DNA from: Rhizobium sp. BG4
GTDB lineage: Bacteria; Pseudomonadota; Alphaproteobacteria; Rhizobiales; Rhizobiaceae
NCBI RefSeq assembly: GCF_016864575.1
Contig: NZ_CP044125.1
Span: forward strand, 2,471,001 to 2,535,000
Direction of reading: 5' to 3'
Length of the DNA: 64,000 bases
This document shows positions 47,915 through 56,007 of the stretch, piece after piece. The position numbers and the translations under genes were made by a program. The notes beneath the pieces are model-generated. The model made no database searches. It saw only the letters and a list, made by a program, of their open reading frames with translations, and was not told the origin of the DNA. Every line of letters begins with the position of its first letter. The first letter of the stretch is position 1.

Positions 47915-48820
47915 TCAGGCGGGTGCGAGCTGTTGTGCAAGGCTGTGCAGCTTCTGCACGAGCTCGGCTTTCTGCAGTGTCAATCCCTTGTAAGCCGTCT
48001 GCTGTTCGTCGAGCGCGGCAAGCTGCGTGGCGAAACTCGACGCGAGTTCGGCGGCGCGCGGGTGATGCTCGATCGCGGCGATCGGATCGACATAGACGCG
48101 GATCGTGAAGACGATGTCGCCGGAAACAGGAAGCTTGCGCAGCGTCTGCCGCTCGACGCGGGCGAAGCGCTCGGCAAGCGTGAAATCCTCGGAAGACGGC
48201 GGGCGGCGGTGCTTGGACATCGGCAGGAAGAGATCGCCCGTCGTGTTGACCGACCAGTTCATACGCTCGACCGGCTGGGCGACCAGCAGGTTGTCGAAGA
48301 TGCGGGTGATCAGCGCCGCGTTGCGCGTGCCCTCGCTGAAACCGGGCACATCGGCATGGATCGCCTGCATCGGCCGGCCGAACTTTTCCTGCAGCGACCA
48401 GGACGACGGGAAGGAGACATGGCCTGCGACCAGATGCCACCCATCGTCCTTGCGGCGCATGATGACCAGATCGTCCTCGACGAGAAGGCCGGCGCGCATC
48501 AACGGCGGCAGTGAGACGTCAGCGAGATCGACTTCGGTATCGCCGGCCGTGATGATGTCGCCATGCCTGACATAGCGATCCGGGTAGGCGGAGCAGAGAT
48601 GATCTGCGAGGAGGCCGAGACATTCTTCCTGGGCCGCCTGCGTATCGTCTTCGGCGACGAATACATCCTTGCGGCGCGCGGCGAGAAGCCCGCGCTTTTC
48701 CGCCAGATAGCGCCCAAGGTCACCATCCGGCTCGATCCAACGGCCCGCATCGAGCGGCATCAAGCCGATGGTGAACGGCTTCGAGGATCCATCATAAGGT
48801 GTGTAAGCGGGAAGTTTCAT
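47915..48820 (-). CDS. DUF3445 family protein (heme-dependent oxidative N-demethylase-like)
   Basis: A start at 48820 gives about 301 residues beginning MKLPAYTPYDGSSKPF. Family landmarks visible are the early PFTIGLMPLD, WHLVAGHVSFPSSWSLQEKF in the middle, IHADVPGFSE, and MNWSVNTTGDLFLP. In characterised relatives, heme binding and dimethylamine or trimethylamine-type demethylation are reported for a paralogous subunit; whether this single-gene version shares that activity is not known. There is no signal peptide. No partner subunit gene is near. Confidence 0.72.
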   Translation of the reverse strand: MKLPAYTPYDGSSKPFTIGLMPLDAGRWIEPDGDLGRYLAEKRGLLAARRKDVFVAEDDTQAAQEECLGLLADHLCSAYPDRYVRHGDIITAGDTEVDLADVSLPPLMRAGLLVEDDLVIMRRKDDGWHLVAGHVSFPSSWSLQEKFGRPMQAIHADVPGFSEGTRNAALITRIFDNLLVAQPVERMNWSVNTTGDLFLPMSKHRRPPSSEDFTLAERFARVERQTLRKLPVSGDIVFTIRVYVDPIAAIEHHPRAAELASSFATQLAALDEQQTAYKGLTLQKAELVQKLHSLAQQLAPA

Positions 48821-48867
48821 TGTCAGGAAACTGCCGGTTTGCGGTGATTGATGCAAGAGTAAAGAGG

Positions 48868-49152
48868 CTAGCCCTTCAACGCTTCCAGTCCCTCATTAAC
48901 CGTCGTCAGGGCCACTTCGGTCACCTCATACTCCGCCACCCCATGCACCGCAAACGGATCGGCGGAGACATAGGCTTCGATCTCGGCGCGATTGCCGGTG
49001 GCGAGGATGACGCCGCCGGTGCGGGGGACTTTGCGGCCGGAAGCGAGGAACCAGCCCTTCGCATAGCCTTCCTTCACCCAGGCCATATGCGGCTCCATGT
49101 GCTTGTCGGCCTCTTCGTTGGGCTTCACATAGGTGAGGGAAAGTATGAACAT
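48868..49152 (-). CDS. YciI-like protein
   Basis: A 94-residue ferredoxin-like protein: FILSLTYVKPNEEADKHMEP, then HMAWVKEGYAKGWFLASGRK and GGVILATGNRAEIEAYV, ending in LEALKG. These match the YciI/DUF1330-like dimeric fold with the conserved His in MEPHMAW. The family includes proteins with lyase or dehydrochlorinase-type activity as well as structural domains; no specific reaction is evident. It lies just upstream of the DUF3445 gene on the same strand, about 50 bp apart, so they may be cotranscribed. Confidence 0.85.
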   Translation of the reverse strand: MFILSLTYVKPNEEADKHMEPHMAWVKEGYAKGWFLASGRKVPRTGGVILATGNRAEIEAYVSADPFAVHGVAEYEVTEVALTTVNEGLEALKG

Positions 49153-49280
49153 CTTTGATCCCGAGGGTTGTGCCGTTTTGGGGCTGTTGATAACAGAAAT
49201 TGCACTGCCTTATCCATTTTCTTTTTATAGTTTTGAAGCATTGTGCCACACATCGCCATTAGTACGCCCGGAACCGTCGC

Positions 49281-50183
49281 ATGACCAATATATCGGAGCG
49301 GCTTGCGGAGTTGCAGGAGGAAAGCGCCGTCATGATCGTCCTCTACGATCAGGACGACCGCGTGCAATATACAAATGCCGCCTTTCGCTCCACCTTCGCG
49401 CTTGAGCCGGACGAAACGCCCACATGGGCAGAGCTGATGCGCCGCAACACCAAGGCCGGGCGCGGCACCATCATTCGCACCACGGATTTCGAGGCATGGC
49501 TGATGTCTGCCCAGTCCCGCCGCGGCAAGCTGCCGTTCCGGGCCTTCGAGATGGATGTCGTCGACGGGCGCTGGTTCTGGATGACGGAGACGGTGCAGCG
49601 CGACGGCTGGATGCTGTGCATGGCGAGCGACATCACCCATATGAAAACCAGCCAGCGTGATCTGCGCCAGGATCGCGATTTCGCGCTGAGGGCATCGCAG
49701 ACCGACGAGCTGACCTGTATCTCCAACCGCCGCTTCATGATGGCTGCGCTGGAGAACATGATCGCCCGTCAGGAAACATCGGCGCTCAGCGGCTGCATCT
49801 GCATCGTCGATCTCGATTTCTTCAAGCGCATCAACGACAATTTTGGCCATCAGGTCGGCGACCAGGTGCTGATCGACTTTGCCCGGCGGGTGCAGCCGGT
49901 GATCAGGCGCCGCGACAGCTTCGGGCGGATCGGCGGCGAGGAATTCATGCTGGTGTTTCCGGATACGACGCTGGAGCAGGGCGAGCGGATCATCGATCGC
50001 GTGCTGGAGCTGGTGCGCATTGCCCATCCGCTTCCCGCCCTGCCGGGCTTTTCCTATACGTGTTCGGCGGGCCTTGCAGAGCTCAAGGTCGGAGACACGG
50101 TGCAGCAGCTCTATGCGCGGGCCGACGAGGCGCTCTACATCGCCAAGCAGAGCGGCCGCGACCGGCTGAAGATCGCAGCTTAG
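49281..50183 (+). CDS. Diguanylate cyclase with N-terminal PAS-like sensor
   Basis: A 300-residue cytoplasmic protein. The N-terminal PAS-like domain (residues about 10-120: VMIVLYDQDDRVQYTNAAFR) has no predicted membrane helix. The GGDEF domain from about 140 carries the substrate motif DLDFFKRINDNFGH, the active signature GGEEF (218-222) and an intact inhibitory I-site RRRD (209-212) five residues before it. It should make cyclic di-GMP from GTP with product feedback. The signal sensed is unknown. It is divergent from YciI and its stop is 2 bp from the convergent pabC. Confidence 0.92.
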   Translation: MTNISERLAELQEESAVMIVLYDQDDRVQYTNAAFRSTFALEPDETPTWAELMRRNTKAGRGTIIRTTDFEAWLMSAQSRRGKLPFRAFEMDVVDGRWFWMTETVQRDGWMLCMASDITHMKTSQRDLRQDRDFALRASQTDELTCISNRRFMMAALENMIARQETSALSGCICIVDLDFFKRINDNFGHQVGDQVLIDFARRVQPVIRRRDSFGRIGGEEFMLVFPDTTLEQGERIIDRVLELVRIAHPLPALPGFSYTCSAGLAELKVGDTVQQLYARADEALYIAKQSGRDRLKIAA

Positions 50184-50184
50184 C

Positions 50185-50808
50185 TTAGGCAAGCACCGAG
50201 GGGATCAAGCCGCGCAGCGAATTGCCCATGTAGAGCTTGCCCCCGGCAATATCGGCGAGGCTGATCCTGCCGACGCGGGCCTTGCGCTGGCAGATGAGTT
50301 CGGTGCGCAGCACGCCGGCGAGCAGGCCGCAGGAGATTGGCGGAGTGCGCAACAGGTCCGAGCCGTCGTCGAGAAAGACCGAGGTGATCGTGCCTTCGCA
50401 GATCTCGTCATTCTCGTTGAGCATCAGGACCTCGTCCGCTTCACTCGCCGGATATTCCGCGCGGGCGGCTTCGTAGACCTCTCGTCGCGTGGTCTTGATC
50501 CGCAGCAGCTTGTCGGCGCTGTCGAGCCGTTGCGAGGCGATGCGGAGTTTCCAGATTGTGTCCGGCGCCGGTGGCGTGAAAGCCGCGCTCGTCACATCGA
50601 TCCGCCCGGCAGCATCGAGCGTCAGGCGGACGCGCAGCGATGTCGTCGCACCAGCGACGGCCTCTTCCAGCCTGTCCTTCGCCTGAAGCGGCGTGGGGAA
50701 GCCGATGCGGCGGGCGGAGCGGTCCAATCGGGCAAGATGCAGCCGCAGGCGGGTGAAGCCGATACCGGGTTCCCATCGCAGGGTTTCGATCAGGGAGAAA
50801 TTGCTCAT
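50185..50808 (-). CDS. pabC: Aminodeoxychorismate lyase-like class IV aminotransferase
   Basis: A start at 50808 gives 207 residues (MSNFSLIETLRWEP). Class IV aminotransferase features are LRIKTTRREVYEAARAEYPA with the likely PLP Lys, ADEVLMLNENDEICEGTITS, and the final KLYMGNSLRGLIP. The start codon overlaps the pabB stop by ATGA, indicating translational coupling. Together they turn chorismate into 4-aminobenzoate for folate: PabB makes aminodeoxychorismate and PabC removes pyruvate. The protein is shorter than E. coli PabC (269 residues), mainly at the N-terminus, as is usual in rhizobial copies. Confidence 0.85.
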   Translation of the reverse strand: MSNFSLIETLRWEPGIGFTRLRLHLARLDRSARRIGFPTPLQAKDRLEEAVAGATTSLRVRLTLDAAGRIDVTSAAFTPPAPDTIWKLRIASQRLDSADKLLRIKTTRREVYEAARAEYPASEADEVLMLNENDEICEGTITSVFLDDGSDLLRTPPISCGLLAGVLRTELICQRKARVGRISLADIAGGKLYMGNSLRGLIPSVLA

Positions 50809-51956
50809 CGGGCAATCTCCTGGTCGCCGATCGCGAAGCGGGCCTTCAGCAGGCATTCCTCGTATTCGGCTTCGGCGGTCGAATCGAAGACGATGCCGCC
50901 GCCGACATTGAAGACGGCGCGGCCGTTGTCGAACAGGCTGATGGTGCGGATGGCGACGGAGAAGCGCATGGCGCCTGTTGGAGCGATCATGCCGATCGCG
51001 CCGCAATAGACGTCGCGCGGCCGTTCTTCGAGATCGTCGAGGATCTGCATGGCGCTGAGCTTCGGGGCACCGGTGATCGAGCCGCAGGGGAAGAGGGCGG
51101 CGAAGATATCGCGGATCGTCAGATCCGGCAGGAGTTTCGCCTGCACGTGGCTCACCATCTGGTGCACGGTCGGATAGGTCTCGATATCGAAGAGTTTCGG
51201 GACATCGAGTGTTCCGACTTGCGTGATCCGCGAGATATCGTTGCGCAGCAGATCGACGATCATCCGGTTCTCGGCCTGCGTCTTGATATCCGCGAGCATC
51301 GCCGCCTTGATCGCCTCGTCCTCGGTGGCATCGGCGCCGCGCCTGGCGGTGCCCTTCATCGGATGCGTCTCGATCCAGCCGTCCTCATCGGTGCGGAAGA
51401 AAAGCTCCGGCGAGCGCGACAGGATGATGGGACCACCGAGATCAGCATAGGCGCCGTATTTCACCGGCTGCCGCTCGATCAGCGACCAGAAGGCGGCGAG
51501 CGGATCGCCGCTCCAGCGCGCCTCGATGGGCATGGTCAGGTTCGCCTGATAGCAGTCGCCCTGGCGCAGATGCCAATGGAGGCGGTCGAAGCGCTCCTTA
51601 TAGGTTTCGAAATTCCAGCCGGCTTTCGGGGCGGTGAGGAACTCTTCGTTGTCGCGGCGGCGGACCGGCTGGGCGAGGGGATGGTCATTAGGTGCCGGGC
51701 TGTTGAAGACGCCGAAGCAGACGAGAGGGGATTGGCGATTGGCCGGTAGTTTTGGAGCGAGCTTGTTCTCGAAGAGGTAGCCGGCCTCGTAGGACATATA
51801 GCCCGCAAGCCATTTGCCGGCGGCTTTTGCGTCCTGCATGCGTTTCAGGGCCGGGAAGAATTCGGCGCGGTCGTTGGCGATGATGATTTCGGACGGCTCG
51901 GAAAAGAGCATCGTCTGATTAGCCGTGTCGTCACGGAACAGGATGAAGGGGCCCAA
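50805..51956 (-). CDS. pabB: Aminodeoxychorismate synthase component I
   Basis: A 383-residue chorismate-binding enzyme. Hallmarks are GDCYQANLT, SRSPELFF, HPMKGTARRG, AENRMIVDLLRNDI, HQMVSHV and FPCGSITGAPKLSAMQILDDLE. It adds ammonia to chorismate to give 4-amino-4-deoxychorismate; a separate glutaminase (PabA) must be elsewhere. It forms a two-gene operon with pabC downstream. Its start is at the edge of an intergenic palindromic region. Confidence 0.92.
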   Translation of the reverse strand: MGPFILFRDDTANQTMLFSEPSEIIIANDRAEFFPALKRMQDAKAAGKWLAGYMSYEAGYLFENKLAPKLPANRQSPLVCFGVFNSPAPNDHPLAQPVRRRDNEEFLTAPKAGWNFETYKERFDRLHWHLRQGDCYQANLTMPIEARWSGDPLAAFWSLIERQPVKYGAYADLGGPIILSRSPELFFRTDEDGWIETHPMKGTARRGADATEDEAIKAAMLADIKTQAENRMIVDLLRNDISRITQVGTLDVPKLFDIETYPTVHQMVSHVQAKLLPDLTIRDIFAALFPCGSITGAPKLSAMQILDDLEERPRDVYCGAIGMIAPTGAMRFSVAIRTISLFDNGRAVFNVGGGIVFDSTAEAEYEECLLKARFAIGDQEIAR

Positions 51957-51963
51957 TTTATGT

Positions 51964-52086
51964 CTCCCTCATTCCTGTGCTTGTCACAGGAATCCAGTGC
52001 GCCCAAGTCCTTGGGCGCGGAAGACTCCTTTCACGGCGCAGACGCGCCGTGGCTGGATTCCTGTGACAAGCACAGGAATGAGGGAG
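51964..52086. repeat. Rhizobial intergenic palindromic element (RIME-like)
   Basis: A 34-bp arm at 51964-51997 (starting CTCCCTCATTCCTGTG) is the exact reverse complement of 52053-52086. Between the arms lie two smaller hairpins: GCGCCCAAG/CTTGGGCGC and CACGGCGC/GCGCCGTG. Such mosaics of palindromes occur in many copies in rhizobial genomes (RIME type). It is between the pabB start and the M3 peptidase stop. It contains no gene. Confidence 0.7.
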
Positions 52087-52157
52087 GTCATTAGTTGGCA
52101 TCATCGGTTTCTCATAGCCCCAGAGCGAGATGCGACATTGTTTTGGGAAACTCTGCG

Positions 52158-52208
52158 CCGCTCTCCCTCATCGGCCCTTCGGGCCACCTTCTCCTCGCAA
52201 GGAGAAGG
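52158..52208. repeat. Second palindromic repeat next to the RIME-like element
   Basis: GGCCCTTCGGGCC (52173-52185) is a perfect palindrome, followed by CCTTCTCC/GGAGAAGG (52187-52208) around TCGCAA. The combination CCCTCATCGG-CCCTTCGGG-CCACCTTCTCC matches a short repeat I remember as very common between rhizobial genes. It may also act as a terminator for pepF, which ends at 52218 on the minus strand. Confidence 0.55.
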
Positions 52209-52217
52209 CCTATCACT

Positions 52218-54071
52218 TCAGCCCTTATCCAAAGCTTCCAATTCGTCGATCAGGCCTTCGATCATCGACAGGCCCTTGCTCCAGAACGACGGATCGGTGG
52301 CGTCGAGGCCGAAAGGCTTCAGGAGTTCGGAGTGATGCTTGGTGCCGCCGGCCTTGAGGAGCTCGAAATACTTGTCCTGAAAACCCTTGTCGGCCTTCTG
52401 GTAGACGGCATAGAGCGAGTTCACCAGGCAGTCGCCGAAGGCGTAGGCATAGACGTAGAAGGGCGAGTGGATGAAGTGCGGGATATAGGCCCAGTAGGTC
52501 TCGTATCCCTCGGAAATCTTGATCGCCGGGCCGAGGCTCTCCGACTGGACCGATAGCCACAGTTCGCCGATATCGTCAGACGTCAGCTCGCCGGCCTTGC
52601 GGGCGGTGTGCATCTTGCGTTCGAATTCGTAGAAGGCGATCTGGCGCACGACCGTGTTGATCATGTCCTCGACCTTCTGGGCGAGCATCGCCTTGCGCTC
52701 GCGCTTGTCGCTGGTCTTGTCGAGCAGAGCACGGAAGGTCAGCATTTCGCCGAAGACCGAGGCGGTCTCGGCCAGCGTCAGCGGCGTTTGGCACATCAGC
52801 GCGCCCTGACCACCGGCCAGAACCTGATGGACGCCGTGGCCGAGTTCGTGGGCGAGCGTCATCACGTCGCGCGGCTTGCCCATGTAGTTGACGAGCACAT
52901 AGGGATGCGCGGAGGGAACGGTCGGGTGCGCGAAGGCGCCCGGCGCCTTGCCGGGGCGAACCGGAGCGTCGATCCATTCCTCGTCGAAGAAGCGCTTTGC
53001 GATCGCGGCCATCTCGGGTGCGAAATTGCCGTAGGCGGAGAGGACCGTGTCCTTTGCCTCGTTCCAGGAAATGACGGCGTTCGAGGTTTCCGGCAGCGGC
53101 GCGTTGCGGTCCCAGAAATTCATCTGGTCCATTCCGAGCCACTTCGCCTTCATCGAATAGTAGCGGTGCGAGAGGCGCGGATAGGCTTCCTTGACGGCGG
53201 CGGCCAGCGCATCGACGACTTCGCGCTCGACGCGGTTGGCAAGATGCCGGGAGTCGGCAATGTCCTCGAAGCCGCGCCAGCGGTCGGAGATGTCCTTGTC
53301 CTTGGCGAGCGTATTGGTGATCAGCGTGAAGGTGCGGATATTGGCCTTGAAGGTTTCCGCCAGAGCCATCGCCGCCTTGTGGCGGGCTTCCGGGTTCGGA
53401 TCCTGCAGCATGTTGAGCGCCACTTCGAGCGGCAGCTTCTCGCCGTCGATCTCGTAGCGCAGCTCGGCCATCGTCTCGTCGAACAGGCGATTGAAGGCAG
53501 CGGCCGATGTCATCGACTTCTCAAGGAAGAGCTGCTCCAGCTTGTCGTCCAGCTGGTAGGGCTTGTCCTTGCGCAGATCGACCAGCCACGGGCGGTAGTG
53601 GCCGGCGGCGGGATCGTTCGCCATGCAGGCGTCCATCACCGCGTCGTCGATGCGGTTGAGCTCTAGCGCGAAGAACAGCAGGTGACCGGAGAATTCGGTG
53701 ATGCGCGCCTGGACGTCGCCATAGAGCTTGCCGTTCACCGGGCTCGTCGTATCGGAGAAATAGGTGAGGCCGGCAAAGGAGCCGAGACGGCCGATGATGT
53801 CGTCGAGCGCCTCATATTCCTTCAGCGCCTGGCCGATACCTTCCGCACCCGTCTTGGTGGCTGCGGCGGCCAGCTTGCCCTTCCACTTCTCTTCGAAGGC
53901 GATCGAGTTCTTGCCGGCCTTTTCCATGTCGCTGGTGAAGGCGGTCGAGATTGCGGAAGGGTAGAGATCCTGCAGTTTCCAGACTGGAAGATCGCCGAGC
54001 GCAGCGTCGGATGCCCCGGCGGCAGATGTTGCCGAAAAATTAAGACCGGCGGCGTTGAGCACAAAATTCAT
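52218..54071 (-). CDS. pepF: M3-family oligoendopeptidase F
   Basis: From the ATG at 54071 (AGGAG upstream) the product is 617 residues. The zinc motif LAHELGHGVHQVL (H-E-x-x-H near residue 407) is complete, followed by ETASVFGEML with the third ligand Glu. The PepF clade signature APVRPGKAPGAFAH and NYMGKPRDVMTLAHE are visible. The enzyme is a cytoplasmic metallopeptidase that trims short peptides. The longer frame from 54173 is not needed. It is divergent from the sigma-54 activator gene at 54280. Confidence 0.93.
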   Translation of the reverse strand: MNFVLNAAGLNFSATSAAGASDAALGDLPVWKLQDLYPSAISTAFTSDMEKAGKNSIAFEEKWKGKLAAAATKTGAEGIGQALKEYEALDDIIGRLGSFAGLTYFSDTTSPVNGKLYGDVQARITEFSGHLLFFALELNRIDDAVMDACMANDPAAGHYRPWLVDLRKDKPYQLDDKLEQLFLEKSMTSAAAFNRLFDETMAELRYEIDGEKLPLEVALNMLQDPNPEARHKAAMALAETFKANIRTFTLITNTLAKDKDISDRWRGFEDIADSRHLANRVEREVVDALAAAVKEAYPRLSHRYYSMKAKWLGMDQMNFWDRNAPLPETSNAVISWNEAKDTVLSAYGNFAPEMAAIAKRFFDEEWIDAPVRPGKAPGAFAHPTVPSAHPYVLVNYMGKPRDVMTLAHELGHGVHQVLAGGQGALMCQTPLTLAETASVFGEMLTFRALLDKTSDKRERKAMLAQKVEDMINTVVRQIAFYEFERKMHTARKAGELTSDDIGELWLSVQSESLGPAIKISEGYETYWAYIPHFIHSPFYVYAYAFGDCLVNSLYAVYQKADKGFQDKYFELLKAGGTKHHSELLKPFGLDATDPSFWSKGLSMIEGLIDELEALDKG

Positions 54072-54279
54072 GGCAGGGCTCCTCTTCCTCTTTTCAAACA
54101 GGTCTGACTGTCTATGCGCCAGAAGCCCCCGCATCAAGGGGTTTTCAGCAGCCAAAAGGCCCCGCTTCGGCACGGAATCGCCATCGTCACAATCGTTAAA
54201 ATGCGATTATTTCTCAAAACTGGATGTTCAAGCCTTTCGGGCAGAGTGCAACCTAGGTTTCGCATGAAGTGAGGCGACA

Positions 54280-55833
54280 ATGACCGGTTACAATGAGCTC
54301 AAAGGGGCAGGGCAGATACTCGTGGTCGAGGATGACCCGGTACAGCGCCGTCTGTTGAAGAACGCAATCGAGCGCCACGGGCACGTCGTCCATCAGGCAG
54401 AAAACGGCCGCATCGGCCTGGAGATGGTCAAGCGCGATGCTGGCCTTTTCAATGTGATCGTGCTCGATCTGATGATGCCGGAAATGACCGGTCTCGAGTT
54501 TCTTGAGGCGGTGCACGAATTCGGCACACAGATCCCGGTGATCGTTCAGACCGGCCAGGGCGGCATCGAAACGGTCGTCCAGGCGATGCGCGCCGGCGCC
54601 TTTGATTTCGTCGTCAAGCCGGTTTCCCCGGAACGTATCGCAACGTCGATCGCCAACGCGATGAAGCTCGACCAGCGTGAAGTGAAGGCCCGTGCCGGCC
54701 GCCGCTCGCGCTCCGGCGTCGTCGGTTTCGATGATATCGTCTCGGCAAGCCCGGCGATGATCCGCGTCATCGATCTGGCGCAGCGCGCCGCCCAGTCGAA
54801 CATCCCGGTCGTTCTCGAAGGCGAGTCCGGCGTCGGCAAGGAGCTCGTCGCCCGCGCCATCCAGTCCGCCGGCGATCGCTCCGGCAAGCCGTTCGTGACC
54901 GTCAACTGTGGTGCGATCCCGCACAATCTGGTCGAAAGCATTCTCTTCGGTCATGAGAAGGGTGCGTTCACCGGCGCGACCGAACGCCACATCGGCAAGT
55001 TCATGGAAGCCGACGGCGGCACCATCTTCCTCGACGAAATCGGTGATCTGCCGCTCGAGGTTCAGGTGAAGCTGTTGCGCGCCGTGCAGCAGGGTGAGAT
55101 CGAAACGGTCGGCGCCCGCACGGCCCACAAGGTCAATGTCCGGCTGATCTCGGCGACCAACAAGGACCTGATCGAAGAGGTCAAGAACGGCCACTTCCGC
55201 GAAGACCTCTACTATCGCCTCAACGTGTTCCCGATCACCATTCCGGCGCTGCGCAAGCGCAAGGAAGACATCCCGCATCTGGTGCGCGTCTTTGCCGACC
55301 GTTTCTCTTCGGAACAGAAGAACGGTCACCGCATGACCGTCAGCGCCGGCGCGCTGGCGCTGCTGACCGCCTATGACTGGCCGGGCAATATTCGCCAGCT
55401 GGAAAATGCGATCTTCCGCGCTGTGGTGCTTGCAGAGGGGCCTGAGCTGACGGAATCGGACTTCCCGCAGATCGCCGCACAGCTGCCGGAATACGATGTC
55501 GTCGATCATCTGGCGCTGGTGGCCGACAATTCGCACCGTGACCGCGAAGCCGAGTTCGCAGCGGCCGATTACAGCGTTCCGCCGCCGTCGATGATCGACA
55601 CGTCGGGCCGCCATGGCGAAACGGCCGATAACGCCATCGCCAGCGTCAACCCGGCGGGCGAAGTGCGCAAACTTGCAGATGTCGAAGAGGAGTTGATCCG
55701 ATTCGCCCTTAAATTCTATCGGGGCCAGATGAGTCAAGTTGCGAGGAAACTCGGCATCGGACGATCAACTTTGTACAGGAAGCTGAAAGATTACGGCATC
55801 GACCCCGATAATCCCCAGAAAGACGCGGCATAG
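54280..55833 (+). CDS. NtrC-family sigma-54-dependent response regulator
   Basis: A 517-residue three-domain regulator. The receiver domain (residues 11-130) has phosphoacceptor Asp63 in [11 protein letters not shown]; the AAA+ domain (about 155-385) has Walker A GESGVGKE, the sigma-54 contact motif GAFTGA and Walker [11 protein letters not shown]; the Fis-type helix-turn-helix at the C-terminus reads [21 protein letters not shown] linker of about 70 residues separates AAA+ and DNA-binding parts. There is no sensor kinase gene next to it, so its partner is elsewhere. The next gene downstream (DUF882 protein) is a possible target but no -24/-12 element was recognised. Confidence 0.93.
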   Translation: MTGYNELKGAGQILVVEDDPVQRRLLKNAIERHGHVVHQAENGRIGLEMVKRDAGLFNVIVLDLMMPEMTGLEFLEAVHEFGTQIPVIVQTGQGGIETVVQAMRAGAFDFVVKPVSPERIATSIANAMKLDQREVKARAGRRSRSGVVGFDDIVSASPAMIRVIDLAQRAAQSNIPVVLEGESGVGKELVARAIQSAGDRSGKPFVTVNCGAIPHNLVESILFGHEKGAFTGATERHIGKFMEADGGTIFLDEIGDLPLEVQVKLLRAVQQGEIETVGARTAHKVNVRLISATNKDLIEEVKNGHFREDLYYRLNVFPITIPALRKRKEDIPHLVRVFADRFSSEQKNGHRMTVSAGALALLTAYDWPGNIRQLENAIFRAVVLAEGPELTESDFPQIAAQLPEYDVVDHLALVADNSHRDREAEFAAADYSVPPPSMIDTSGRHGETADNAIASVNPAGEVRKLADVEEELIRFALKFYRGQMSQVARKLGIGRSTLYRKLKDYGIDPDNPQKDAA

Positions 55834-56007
55834 CAGCTGCCGCGTTAACATTCCCGCAAGCATGTCCGGTTACTGTTTATAAACCACTTGTTAGTCGATC
55901 GTTGACTATGTAAAGAAAAGGTTGATCGTGTGTGGCATTTTTGCCATCGTGTCACCGCATTTGACAGTCATTGGGACAGCTGGACTATTAGGGCAGTCTG
56001 ACGGGGA

